The position numbers were made by a program, and so were the translations under genes. From contig NZ_JAEVFI010000003.1 in NCBI RefSeq assembly GCF_019303495.1, positions 1-64,000 on the forward strand: a stretch of 64,000 nucleotides of DNA, in the 5' to 3' direction. Under the pieces are notes generated by a model. The model was not told the origin of the DNA. It saw only the letters and a program-made list of their open reading frames with translations, and ran no database searches. Shown here one piece after another: positions 49,334 to 56,996 of the stretch; the stretch's first letter is position 1; each line of letters begins with the position of its first letter. Origin of the DNA: Streptomyces sp. JJ66 (GTDB lineage Bacteria; Actinomycetota; Actinomycetes; Streptomycetales; Streptomycetaceae).

Positions 49334-49438
49334 TCACCCGCCACCCAGGTTCCACACAGCACACCCGAGGGCAACGACACCGACGGCCGCGAGCCCAGTG
49401 ACCACGAGCACGCGGATCTCGTCGCGCCACCGGCTCAC
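49334..49438 (-). CDS. 34-residue putative membrane peptide
   Basis: The frame encodes VSRWRDEIRVLVVTGLAA followed by VGVVALGCAVWNLGGG, one hydrophobic helix of about 21 residues after a charged start. Its GTG start overlaps the stop of the gene before it by four bases (GTGA), like that gene itself. This coupling is the main evidence that it is real; no ribosome site or known domain is needed or seen. It is the third gene of a micro-operon. Confidence 0.55.
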   Translation of the reverse strand: MSRWRDEIRVLVVTGLAAVGVVALGCAVWNLGGG

Positions 49439-49668
49439 CCCGCGCCCCGGAAGCCGGGGGCGCAATCCGGGCAGGCACTCACCGGACACGACAGGTGGCG
49501 GTCGGGATGCGCCGTCGCCACCCGCGCCCAGCCCACGTACGCGAGCACCGCCGTCCGCGTACCGCAGCCGACACACGCTTTCCCCGTCAGCCGCTCCCCC
49601 GGCACCTCAGCGTCGAGTTCCAGTACGACGCACGGGCGTTCACGACGCGGCAACTCCGGGACGGTCAC
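49435..49668 (-). CDS. 77-residue Cys-rich protein of the micro-operon
   Basis: Starting at the GTG at 49668 (VTVPELPRRERPC), the protein has a CVGC pair and a later CPVSACPDC group. With His residues in between (ATAHPDRHLSC) these could form a zinc site. The GTG overlaps the stop of the first gene by four bases and its own stop overlaps the next GTG, so it is the middle of three coupled genes. I do not recognise a family. Confidence 0.65.
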   Translation of the reverse strand: MTVPELPRRERPCVVLELDAEVPGERLTGKACVGCGTRTAVLAYVGWARVATAHPDRHLSCPVSACPDCAPGFRGAG

Positions 49669-49874
49669 CGCAGCTCGCCACTGAGGTACTGCTCCCTGCG
49701 GTGAAGCAGCCGGTCCAGTTGCGCCCACTGGAGCTCCACCTGACCCGGTTCGAGGATGAGTTCCACGTCCGTGGAAGTGCCGTCGTCCCGGTGCAACGTC
49801 AGCGGTACGACACCACGTTCCCGCACCGGGTCGTACCGAACGTCCTGCTGCCTCGGCGTTACGTGCATGGGCAT
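49665..49874 (-). CDS. 69-residue protein, first gene of the micro-operon
   Basis: The product begins MPMHVTPRQQDVRYDPVRER, continues with short beta-like segments (VVPLTLHRDDG, DVELILEPGQVELQ) and ends with a helix (LDRLLHRREQYLSGEL). GGAAGGG precedes the ATG at 49874. It diverges from the XRE regulator gene across a 195-base intergenic region with palindromes. The function is unknown; it could be the partner of the WhiJ-like regulator. Confidence 0.7.
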   Translation of the reverse strand: MPMHVTPRQQDVRYDPVRERGVVPLTLHRDDGTSTDVELILEPGQVELQWAQLDRLLHRREQYLSGELR

Positions 49875-49933
49875 ACCCTTCCGTCGCAGTGCGTAACGAA
49901 CTGTGTACGCAGCACTAGCCTGACAGTGCATCA

Positions 49934-49982
49934 TGCAGATCTGCAAGCGATACACGCAGTTCTGCATTACTGGCATATGCCA
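49934..49982. promoter_or_regulatory. Palindrome cluster, candidate operators
   Basis: Between the divergent micro-operon and regulator lie two perfect 12-bp palindromes, TGCAGATCTGCA (49934-49945) and TGGCATATGCCA (49971-49982). Between them is GCAGTTCTGC (49956-49965), whose arms match the first. The centres of the two GCAG-NN-CTGC sites are 21 bp apart, two helical turns. The adjacent minus-strand GGCTAGTGC (about 49922-49914) could be a -10. Confidence 0.55.
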
Positions 49983-50069
49983 AGGCGGCACCGTCTGCTG
50001 TACTGGTCCGCTGTACGCCGACTGGACACCGGCGACCGCACCCCACATTGAACTTCGGGAAGGACACCC

Positions 50070-50924
50070 ATGGCTGGTCCCACGGTGCGCAGGAGGCGGT
50101 TGGGCGCTGAACTGCGCGCCATGCGCGAAAGCTTGAGATACACGACTGAGGCCGTGGCACAGCGTTTCGGGTGGCATAACGCCAAGGTGTCTCGCATGGA
50201 GACGGGCCAGACCGCTGCCCGAGTCAGCGACGTAGAAGCACTGCTGGACCTCTACGAGATGCAAGACCCGCTGAAGCGCAAGGCTCTCCTGGCCCTGGCG
50301 CGCGACGGCAGTCGCAAAGGCTGGTGGCAGCGTTACAACGATGTACTGACCCCGGCCTACGCAGACTTCATCAGCCTGGAGGCCGATGCCGAGACCATGC
50401 AGACCTACGAGTCCGGCCTTGTGCCCGGTCTCTTTCAAACGGCCGGGTACGCCCGTGAGGTGATCTCAGCCATCAACATGACGGAGACACCAGGCGAGGT
50501 CAACCGTCTCGTAGAGGTCCGGCAAGCCCGACAGGCCGTGCTCACCCAGCCTGATCCGCTCACCGTGTGGGCTGTCATGGAAGAGACAGCGCTGCGCACG
50601 GAGATCACGGGCAAGCCGCATGTCATGCGGGAACAGTTGCACAGACTGCTGGACCTCTCCGCGCTGTCTAACATCACGCTCCAGGTCATCCCCAGCTCAG
50701 CAGGTCCGCACCCCGGGTTGAGCGGCGCCTTCGCGGTCCTGCGCTTCCCCGAAAGCCACGACCACGACGTGGCGTTGGTAGAAAACCTGACCAACGCCCT
50801 CTACATCGAGGAGCGTGCGGAGGTCGAACGCTACAACATGGCATTCCGTTGTATCGTCGCTGATGCTCTCTCCCGAGAAGCATCGTTGCGTCTGATCCAC
50901 CGGCTGAAGAAGGAATCTCCGTGA
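50070..50924 (+). CDS. WhiJ-like XRE/DUF5753 regulator
   Basis: The 284-aa protein has an N-terminal XRE helix-turn-helix (RLGAELRAMRESLRYTTEAVAQRFGWHNAKVSRMETGQT). The DUF5753 domain contains the family marks YESGLVPGLFQTAGYAREVI, RQARQAVLTQPDPLTVWAVMEETAL and IQVIPSSAG-like NITLQVIPSS. Such regulators (WhiJ/AbaA group) act with a DUF397 partner in Streptomyces development and antibiotic control. The ATG at 50070 has GGGAAGGA upstream. Its stop overlaps the DUF397 start by GTGA. Confidence 0.93.
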   Translation: MAGPTVRRRRLGAELRAMRESLRYTTEAVAQRFGWHNAKVSRMETGQTAARVSDVEALLDLYEMQDPLKRKALLALARDGSRKGWWQRYNDVLTPAYADFISLEADAETMQTYESGLVPGLFQTAGYAREVISAINMTETPGEVNRLVEVRQARQAVLTQPDPLTVWAVMEETALRTEITGKPHVMREQLHRLLDLSALSNITLQVIPSSAGPHPGLSGAFAVLRFPESHDHDVALVENLTNALYIEERAEVERYNMAFRCIVADALSREASLRLIHRLKKESP

Positions 50925-51142
50925 CAACACCCCCCGTTGAGACAAACCTTGTGGACCCCGACTGGATCACGTCCTCCTACAGCGGGGGGAACAACAACTG
51001 CGTGCAAGCCAGGCGCAAGGACCGCCGAGCCGCCGTGCGAGACTCCAAAGTGCCGGACGGTGCCGTGCTCGCCTTCCCTATGACCGGCTGGGACGCCTTC
51101 GTGGTTGGAGTACGCGAGGGTGGGCTCAGCGCGCACCGATAG
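50921..51142 (+). CDS. DUF397 partner protein
   Basis: The 73-aa protein matches DUF397: WITSSYSGGNNNCVQARRKD, then VRDSKVPDGAVLAFPMTGWDAFVVGVREG. The GTG at 50921 overlaps the regulator stop by four bases. DUF397 proteins are thought to act with the adjacent XRE/DUF5753 regulator, possibly by direct contact. It completes the WhiJ-like pair. Confidence 0.92.
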   Translation: MTTPPVETNLVDPDWITSSYSGGNNNCVQARRKDRRAAVRDSKVPDGAVLAFPMTGWDAFVVGVREGGLSAHR

Positions 51143-51159
51143 GTCGGAAGAGCTAGGGT

Positions 51160-53091
51160 TCACCGGATCGGGCGGTGGACGTCTGTGTGGGTGGTGGGGC
51201 CGGGGGTGGTGGCGGCGATCCAGGGGCCTGCTGTGGAGGGGTCGATGATGCCTTCCTCCAGCCAGGTGTAGGCGTCGTTCAGGATGCCGTGGACGACCTT
51301 GCGGTCGAGGTCGTCGGTGTTGCTCCACAGGCGGGTGAAGAGTTCCTCCACGCGTAGCCGGGACTGGTGGCAGAAGGCGTCGGCCAGTTGGTACGCCTCG
51401 CGGCCGTGGTCGCCGTCCCGGGAGAACTTTTCGGCGCGGACGCAGGCGGCGCTCATCGCGAAGAGTTCGGCGCCGATGTCCACGACGCGGGCGAGGAAGC
51501 CCTGCTTGGTCTCCATCTTCCCCTGCCAGCGGGACATGGCGTAGAAGGTGGCGCGGGCGAGCTGGCGGGCGTGGCGTTCGACGTAGCGCAGGTGTTCCCC
51601 GAGGGGGCCGAACTCCCGGTAGGCGGCGGGGAGCTGGCCGGGACCGGTGAGGAGCTTGGGGAGCCAGCGGGCGTAGAAGCCGCCGGCCCGGGCGCCTGCC
51701 TTGGCTTTGTCGGCCAGGGTCTTCTCCGGGTCGATGAGGTCGCCGGCGACTTTCAGGTGGGCGTCCACTGCCTCGCGGGCGATCAGGAGGTGCATGATCT
51801 CGGTGGAGCCTTCGAAGATGCGGTTGATCCGCAGGTCGCGCAGCATCTGCTCGGCGGGGACGCCGCGTTCGCCACGGGCGGCGAGGGAGTCGGCCGTCTC
51901 GTAGCCGCGTCCGCCGCGGATCTGGACGAGTTCGTCGGCCATGAGCCAGGCCATCTCGGAGCCGTAGAGCTTGGCGAGGGCGGCTTCGATGCGGATGTCG
52001 CCCAGGTCCTCGTCGGCCATCTGGGAGGAGAGGTCGAGGACGGCTTCGAGGGCGAACGTGGTGGCGGCGATGAAGGACATCTTCGCGCCGACCGCCTCGT
52101 GCCGCGCCACGGGTTTGCCCCACTGGACGCGGGCGGCCGACCACTCGCGGGCGGTTTTCAGGCACCACTTGCCCGCGCCGACGCACAGCGCGGGCAGCGA
52201 CAGGCGTCCGGTGTTGAGCGTGGTGAGCGCGATCTTCAGGCCCGCGCCCTCCGCGCCGATGAGGTTGGCGGCCGGGACGCGCACCTGGTGGAAGCGGGTG
52301 ACGCCGTTCTCGATGCCGCGCAGGCCCATGAACTGGTTACGGTGTTCCACCGTGATGCCGGGGGCGTCGGCTTCCACGACGAAGGCGCTGAGGCCGCCCC
52401 GGTGGCCGTCGGTCTTCGGGACGCGGGCCATGACGACGAGGAGGTCGGCGATGACGCCGTTGGTGGTCCAGAGTTTGACGCCGTCGAGGACGTACTCGTC
52501 GCCGTCGGGCGTGGCCGTGGTGGCCAGGCGGGCGGGGTCGGAGCCGACGTCGGGCTCGGTGAGCAGGAAGGCGGAGATGTCGGTGGTGGCACAGCGCGGC
52601 AGGAAGCGGTCGCGCTGCTCCTGGGTACCGAACGCCTTCAGCGGCTGCGGCACGCCGATCGACTGGTGGGCGGAGAGCAGTGCTCCTATGGCGGGGCTGG
52701 CCGAACCGGCGAGGGCCAGCGCCTTGTTGTAGTAGAGCTGGCTCAGGCCCAGGCCGCCGTACTGGGTCTCGATCTTCATGCCGAGCGCGCCGAGCGCGCG
52801 CAGGCCGCCCACGACGTCGTCGGGGATGCGGGCCTCACGTTCGATGAGGCCGCTGTCAACCTTCGTCTCGCAGAACTCGCGCAGGGCGGCGAGGAATTCC
52901 TCGCCACGGCGGACGCTGTCGGCGTCGGGCTGTGGGTGGGGGTGGATGAGGTCGAGGCGGAAGCGGCCGAGGAACAGTTCCCTGGCGAAGCTGGGCTTGT
53001 GCCAGTCCTGCTCGCGCGCGGCTTCGGCGACGTCGCGCGCCTCGCGCTCGGAGACGTCGCGGGGGCTGGCGCTGGGGGTTTCGGCGGACAT
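51160..53091 (-). CDS. Acyl-CoA dehydrogenase family protein
   Basis: The 643-aa flavoprotein has an acyl-CoA dehydrogenase core with an N-terminal extension and a long C-terminal helical part, as in larger FadE-like enzymes. FAD and substrate segments include LLTEPDVGSDPARLATTA, LDGVKLWTTNG and ARVQWGKPVARHEAV. The catalytic-region motif RIFEGSTEIMHLLIAREA has the Glu expected for the catalytic base. It is expected to oxidise a long-chain acyl-CoA; chain length is not clear. The 292 bases upstream of the ATG at 53091 hold no gene. Confidence 0.92.
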   Translation of the reverse strand: MSAETPSASPRDVSEREARDVAEAAREQDWHKPSFARELFLGRFRLDLIHPHPQPDADSVRRGEEFLAALREFCETKVDSGLIEREARIPDDVVGGLRALGALGMKIETQYGGLGLSQLYYNKALALAGSASPAIGALLSAHQSIGVPQPLKAFGTQEQRDRFLPRCATTDISAFLLTEPDVGSDPARLATTATPDGDEYVLDGVKLWTTNGVIADLLVVMARVPKTDGHRGGLSAFVVEADAPGITVEHRNQFMGLRGIENGVTRFHQVRVPAANLIGAEGAGLKIALTTLNTGRLSLPALCVGAGKWCLKTAREWSAARVQWGKPVARHEAVGAKMSFIAATTFALEAVLDLSSQMADEDLGDIRIEAALAKLYGSEMAWLMADELVQIRGGRGYETADSLAARGERGVPAEQMLRDLRINRIFEGSTEIMHLLIAREAVDAHLKVAGDLIDPEKTLADKAKAGARAGGFYARWLPKLLTGPGQLPAAYREFGPLGEHLRYVERHARQLARATFYAMSRWQGKMETKQGFLARVVDIGAELFAMSAACVRAEKFSRDGDHGREAYQLADAFCHQSRLRVEELFTRLWSNTDDLDRKVVHGILNDAYTWLEEGIIDPSTAGPWIAATTPGPTTHTDVHRPIR

Positions 53092-53297
53092 CGGCTCACC
53101 TCGTCGGGTCGCGGGTCCCGGTCACCTGCCGGCCGGTGCTACTGAGGCGTATGTACCCGATCCGGCGGGTTCATGCGAGGTGTGCCGCGGGAAGTGCGGC
53201 CGAACGTGGACGTGTCCCGCCCCGGCGTCCGAGGGCGGCCCGGCGCGCCGACGGTGGGGGTACGGACGTCGGCGGGCGCTGCGGAGGGCGGCGGAAA

Positions 53298-53336
53298 GGC
53301 CCGCCACGGGCCGGGGGGAGAGACCGGTGGCGGGCC
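53298..53336 (-). terminator. Hairpin after the aldehyde dehydrogenase gene
   Basis: A perfect 10-bp stem (53298-53307 with 53327-53336) lies 47 bases past the stop at 53384. The loop is 19 bases, so this is a moderate call. Confidence 0.5.
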
Positions 53337-53383
53337 GGTAGCGGGGCGCCGGGGGCGGGCACGACCGCACCCCGGCGCGGGCG

Positions 53384-54838
53384 TCACAGGTCCAGGCCGG
53401 TGAGGACCAGGACGCGCTCGTAGGTGTAGTCCTCCATCGCGAAGCGGACGCCCTCGCGGCCGACACCGGACTGCTTGGCGCCGCCGTAGGGCATCTGGTC
53501 CGCGCGGTAGGAGGGGACGTCGCCGACGATGACGCCGCCGACCTCCAGCTGGCGGTGGGCGCGGAAGGCGGCCTGGACGTCGTGGGTGAACACGCCCGCC
53601 TGGAGGCCGTACTTGGAGTTGTTGGCGGCGGCGAAGGCGGCCTCCTCGCCCTCCACGCGGGTGAAGCTCATGACGGGGCCGAAGACCTCCTCGCAGCCGA
53701 GCTGGGTGTCGGCGGGGACGTTCTCCAGGACGGTCGGCGCGTAGGTGGCGCCGTCGCGCTTGCCGCCGGTCAGCAGGCGGGCGCCCGCGTCGATGGCCTC
53801 GTTGACCCAGGACTCCACGCGCTGGGCGGCGTCCTCGCTGACGAGCGGGCCGACGTCGGTGGTGTCGTCGGTGGGGTCGCCGAGGCCGAGTGCCTCCACC
53901 GCGGCGACGACCTTCGGCACCAGCCGGTCGTAGACGGCCGCGTCGGCGATGACGCGCTGGACGGAGATGCAGGACTGTCCGCCCTGGTAGTTGGAGAAGG
54001 TGGCGATGCGCTGGGCGGCCCAGTCGAGATCGGCCTCGGCGGTGAAGTCGCCCAGGACGATGGCCGCGCCGTTGCCGCCGAGTTCCAGGGTGACGCGCTT
54101 GCGCGGCACGGAGTCGAGGATGGCGAAGCCGACGGGCTCGGAGCCGGTGAAGGAGATGATGGGCAGCCGCTCGTCCTGGACGAGGGCGGGCATCTTGTCG
54201 TTGGCGACCGGCAGCACGGACCAGGACCCGGCGGGCAGGTCGGTTTCGGCGAGCAGTTCGCCGAGGACGAGCGCGGAGAGCGGCGTGGCGGGGGCGGGCT
54301 TGAGGATGATCGGCGTGCCGACGGCGATCGCGGGGGCCACCTTGTGCGCGCACAGGTTCAGCGGGAAGTTGAACGGTGCGATGCCCAGGACGGGGCCGTG
54401 CGGGAAGCGGCGGGTGAGGGCCAGGCGGCCGGTGCCGCCCGCGTCGGAGTCCAGGCGCTGGGCTTCGCCGCCGTTGAAGCGGCGGGCCTCGTCGGCGGCC
54501 CAGCGGAAGACGGACACGCAGCGCGCGACCTCCCCTCGGGCCCACTTGATGGGCTTGCCGTTCTCGGCGGAGATGAGGCGGGCGATCTCCTCGGAGCGCT
54601 CCCCCAGGCGGCGCACCACGTGGTCGAGGGCGGCGGCGCGCACGTGGGCGGGAGTGGCGGAGAACTCGGCGGCGACGGCGGTGGCCGCGGCGACGGCCTC
54701 CTCGACCTGCGCGTCGGTGGGGACGCTGGCCCGGCCGACGGTCCGGCCGTCCCAGGGAGAGGTCACGTCCAGGGTGTCGTCACCGGTCGCCTCGCGGCCG
54801 GCGAGCCAGAACGGGTGCGTGGAAGTCGCTGTGGTCAC
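53384..54838 (-). CDS. NAD(P)-dependent aldehyde dehydrogenase
   Basis: The 484-aa ALDH superfamily enzyme has the catalytic Glu in VTLELGGNGAAIVLGD and the catalytic Cys in YQGGQSCISVQR. It also has the FTGSEPVGFAI dinucleotide segment and C-terminal EVFGPVMSF and MPYGGAKQSGVGREG. The GTG at 54838 has GGAAGG upstream. It is likely to act on a small semialdehyde or methylmalonate-semialdehyde-like substrate; the exact substrate is open. PucR, gabT and the partial ALDH nearby suggest amine or GABA catabolism. Confidence 0.92.
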   Translation of the reverse strand: MTTATSTHPFWLAGREATGDDTLDVTSPWDGRTVGRASVPTDAQVEEAVAAATAVAAEFSATPAHVRAAALDHVVRRLGERSEEIARLISAENGKPIKWARGEVARCVSVFRWAADEARRFNGGEAQRLDSDAGGTGRLALTRRFPHGPVLGIAPFNFPLNLCAHKVAPAIAVGTPIILKPAPATPLSALVLGELLAETDLPAGSWSVLPVANDKMPALVQDERLPIISFTGSEPVGFAILDSVPRKRVTLELGGNGAAIVLGDFTAEADLDWAAQRIATFSNYQGGQSCISVQRVIADAAVYDRLVPKVVAAVEALGLGDPTDDTTDVGPLVSEDAAQRVESWVNEAIDAGARLLTGGKRDGATYAPTVLENVPADTQLGCEEVFGPVMSFTRVEGEEAAFAAANNSKYGLQAGVFTHDVQAAFRAHRQLEVGGVIVGDVPSYRADQMPYGGAKQSGVGREGVRFAMEDYTYERVLVLTGLDL

Positions 54839-55247
54839 TGCGAGTACCGGCCTTCCGGGTCGTCATGGAACGGGTGCGTGAGAGCCACGGTAGGGGCAGG
54901 GGGCCGCAGGGCGTCTTGTCCGGGACGGCGTAGTGGGCGCGCGTGTCGCTCCGGTTCGGCAGGTGCCCGCGCCGTGACTGCGTGACTGATCTAGACATGT
55001 CAGCGCGTCAGGGTGCCGCCGCACGTGGCGGTCCCCCAGCGTCTCGCTCCGGGCACCACCGCCGCCCTCTCCGCCCTGGCCTCGGCCGCACTACGCCGGG
55101 ACCATGGCCGCTGTCGAAGGTAGGTCCCACGGTACTCTGCGCTGAGGGCCGGGGACGTGACCGGAAACTGATCCGGCCAGAGCACGGCCAGCAGGCCGAC
55201 CGCGTACACCACCCCGGTCGCGGGCCGTCCCCGTGCGGCGCGGGGTC
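54839..55247. other. Gene-free stretch between PucR and aldehyde dehydrogenase genes
   Basis: These 409 bases precede the aldehyde dehydrogenase start and follow the PucR stop, both on the minus strand. They should contain the promoter of the aldehyde dehydrogenase gene. Open frames here are short, and I see no convincing start, family or repeat. Confidence 0.4.
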
Positions 55248-56864
55248 TCAGCGGGCGTCCGGCGGGGTAGGGGCGTGGGTGGCCTTCAGGGCGAGCCACA
55301 GCTCCATGCGGACGTCGGGGTCGTCCAGGGAGCGGCCGAGGATCTCCTCCACCCGGCGCATGCGGTAGCGCAGGGTGTGGCGGTGGACGCCGAGGTCGGC
55401 CGCGGCGGCGTCCCACTGGCCGTGCCGGGACAGCCAGGCCCGCAGGGAGGCCACCAGGTCGCCACGGCCGCTGGCGTCGTGCTCACGCAGCGGACGCAGC
55501 ATGCCGTCGGCGAACGCGCGCACCGCATCGTCGGCGAGCAGCGGCAGCACCGAGCCCGCGGCCATCTCCTCGTGTTCCACCAGGTTCGCCCCGCGCCGCC
55601 GGGCCACCGAGAGCGCCTGTTCGGCCTGTTTGAAGGCGGTGGCAGCGCCGGTGATCCCGGTGGGGGCGGAGACGCCGACGGCCAGCGCGGTCTGACTGTC
55701 CTCCCCGGCGCCCCCGGGACTTCCCGTACTCCGCGCCCGCTCCGCGCAGGCGGCGATGGCGGCGCCGCCGTCCGCCGCGAGGAGTACCAGCCGCGGGCCG
55801 TCGGGCACCGCCAGCACGGACTCGCCGCTGCGCGCGGCGGCCGCCTCCACGGCGTCGGCCAGCGCGCTGAGTGCCTCGGTACCGGGGCCGTGGGCCGGGC
55901 CGGGGGACTCCGCGACGGCGAGGCGCAACGGGGCGTCGAGCAGCTCGCCGTACAGCGTTCCGGCGACGGCGCGGGCGTGCTCGGCCTCTTTGGCCATCAG
56001 CATGCGCAGCACCGCACCGCCCAGCCGCTGCTCGGCTTCCCGCAGCGCGCGGGAGCGCTCGGTGGTCAGCGTCAGCAGGGCGATCGCGGAGTTGACGGCG
56101 TAGCGCTCGGCGGTGCCGGGGGGCGCGCTGGTGCCGACGGCGAGCACGGCGCGGATGCGGCCTCCGGAGCCGATGGACTGCAGCTCCACCCGGTCGTCGG
56201 CTGAGCCGCCGTCGGCCGGGTGGGGCACGCTGACCACGGCGCTGGCCGGGGCGGGACGGTCGCGCAGCCGCTCGACGTCGCCGGTGAGCCGCACGGCGCG
56301 GCGCGCGGCCCAGGCAGGGGCCGTGGCCACCAGCGCGCCGGAGACGTCGAACAGGGCGGCCCAGCCGCGCACGTGGGTGGCGAGGCGGCCGAGCAGGGCG
56401 GCCGGGCCCTCGGCGGCGAGCGCGGCGCGGGTGAGGTCACGCTGTGCCTCGAAGCCGGCGGTCACCGAGCGGTACTGCTCGGCGGCGATGGCGGCGGACA
56501 CCGCCTTGGTGATGGCGATGAACGGGGTGCGGCGGGGCACTTCCAGCAGCGGGAAGTCCTCCTCGCGGGCGGCCTCGACCAGGGCGTCGGGGACGTGCGC
56601 GTAGTTGACGCCGGCGGCGAAGCCGAGCCCGACCACCCCGGCGCGCGTCAGCCGCCGCACGTAGCGCCGCATGGCGTGGGGGTCCTCGGCGTCCAGCTTC
56701 ATCGCTGTGACGAGCAGCAGTTCGCCGCCGTCCAGGTACGGAACCGGGTCCTCCAGCTCGCTGACCTGCGCCCAGCGGACGGCCGCATCCAGGTGACCGG
56801 CGCCGGTCAGGACGGTGAGCTTGAGCGCCGAGTGCTGGACGAGCGAGCGGAGCGTGGGCTGCAT
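55248..56864 (-). CDS. PucR-family transcriptional regulator
   Basis: The 538-aa protein has an N-terminal PucR domain (LRSLVQHSALKLTVLTG, VSELEDPVPYLDGGELLLVTAMKL), a GGDEF-like central region and a C-terminal PucR helix-turn-helix (LRAWLSRHGQWDAAAADLGVHRHTLRYRMRRVEEILG). Such regulators respond to nitrogenous compounds such as purines, proline or GABA. It lies between an aldehyde dehydrogenase and a VirD4-like ATPase gene on the same strand and near gabT. The ATG at 56864 is used. Confidence 0.93.
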   Translation of the reverse strand: MQPTLRSLVQHSALKLTVLTGAGHLDAAVRWAQVSELEDPVPYLDGGELLLVTAMKLDAEDPHAMRRYVRRLTRAGVVGLGFAAGVNYAHVPDALVEAAREEDFPLLEVPRRTPFIAITKAVSAAIAAEQYRSVTAGFEAQRDLTRAALAAEGPAALLGRLATHVRGWAALFDVSGALVATAPAWAARRAVRLTGDVERLRDRPAPASAVVSVPHPADGGSADDRVELQSIGSGGRIRAVLAVGTSAPPGTAERYAVNSAIALLTLTTERSRALREAEQRLGGAVLRMLMAKEAEHARAVAGTLYGELLDAPLRLAVAESPGPAHGPGTEALSALADAVEAAAARSGESVLAVPDGPRLVLLAADGGAAIAACAERARSTGSPGGAGEDSQTALAVGVSAPTGITGAATAFKQAEQALSVARRRGANLVEHEEMAAGSVLPLLADDAVRAFADGMLRPLREHDASGRGDLVASLRAWLSRHGQWDAAAADLGVHRHTLRYRMRRVEEILGRSLDDPDVRMELWLALKATHAPTPPDAR

Positions 56865-56951
56865 GGCGGCGGACCCGTTCTGCGGCCTGCTGCGGCCTGC
56901 GGCTGTCGGGGAGGAGACGGGGAGGATCAGGACAGGACAAGCTGATTTTAG

Positions 56952-56996
56952 CCGTACAGTAGTGCGGCACTCCCCCGATTACTCCTCACTGTACGG
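56952..56996. repeat. Inverted repeat upstream of the PucR gene
   Basis: CCGTACAGT (56952-56960) is repeated as its complement ACTGTACGG (56988-56996), with a 27-base gap. The right arm overlaps the stop of the ATPase gene and the left arm lies about 90 bases before the PucR start. It could be an operator or a weak terminator. Confidence 0.4.

Noticed and set aside
55000..55416. Small minus-strand gene between PucR and the aldehyde dehydrogenase
   Set aside because: The frame overlaps the end of PucR, lacks a ribosome site and has shadow-like Arg/Pro composition.
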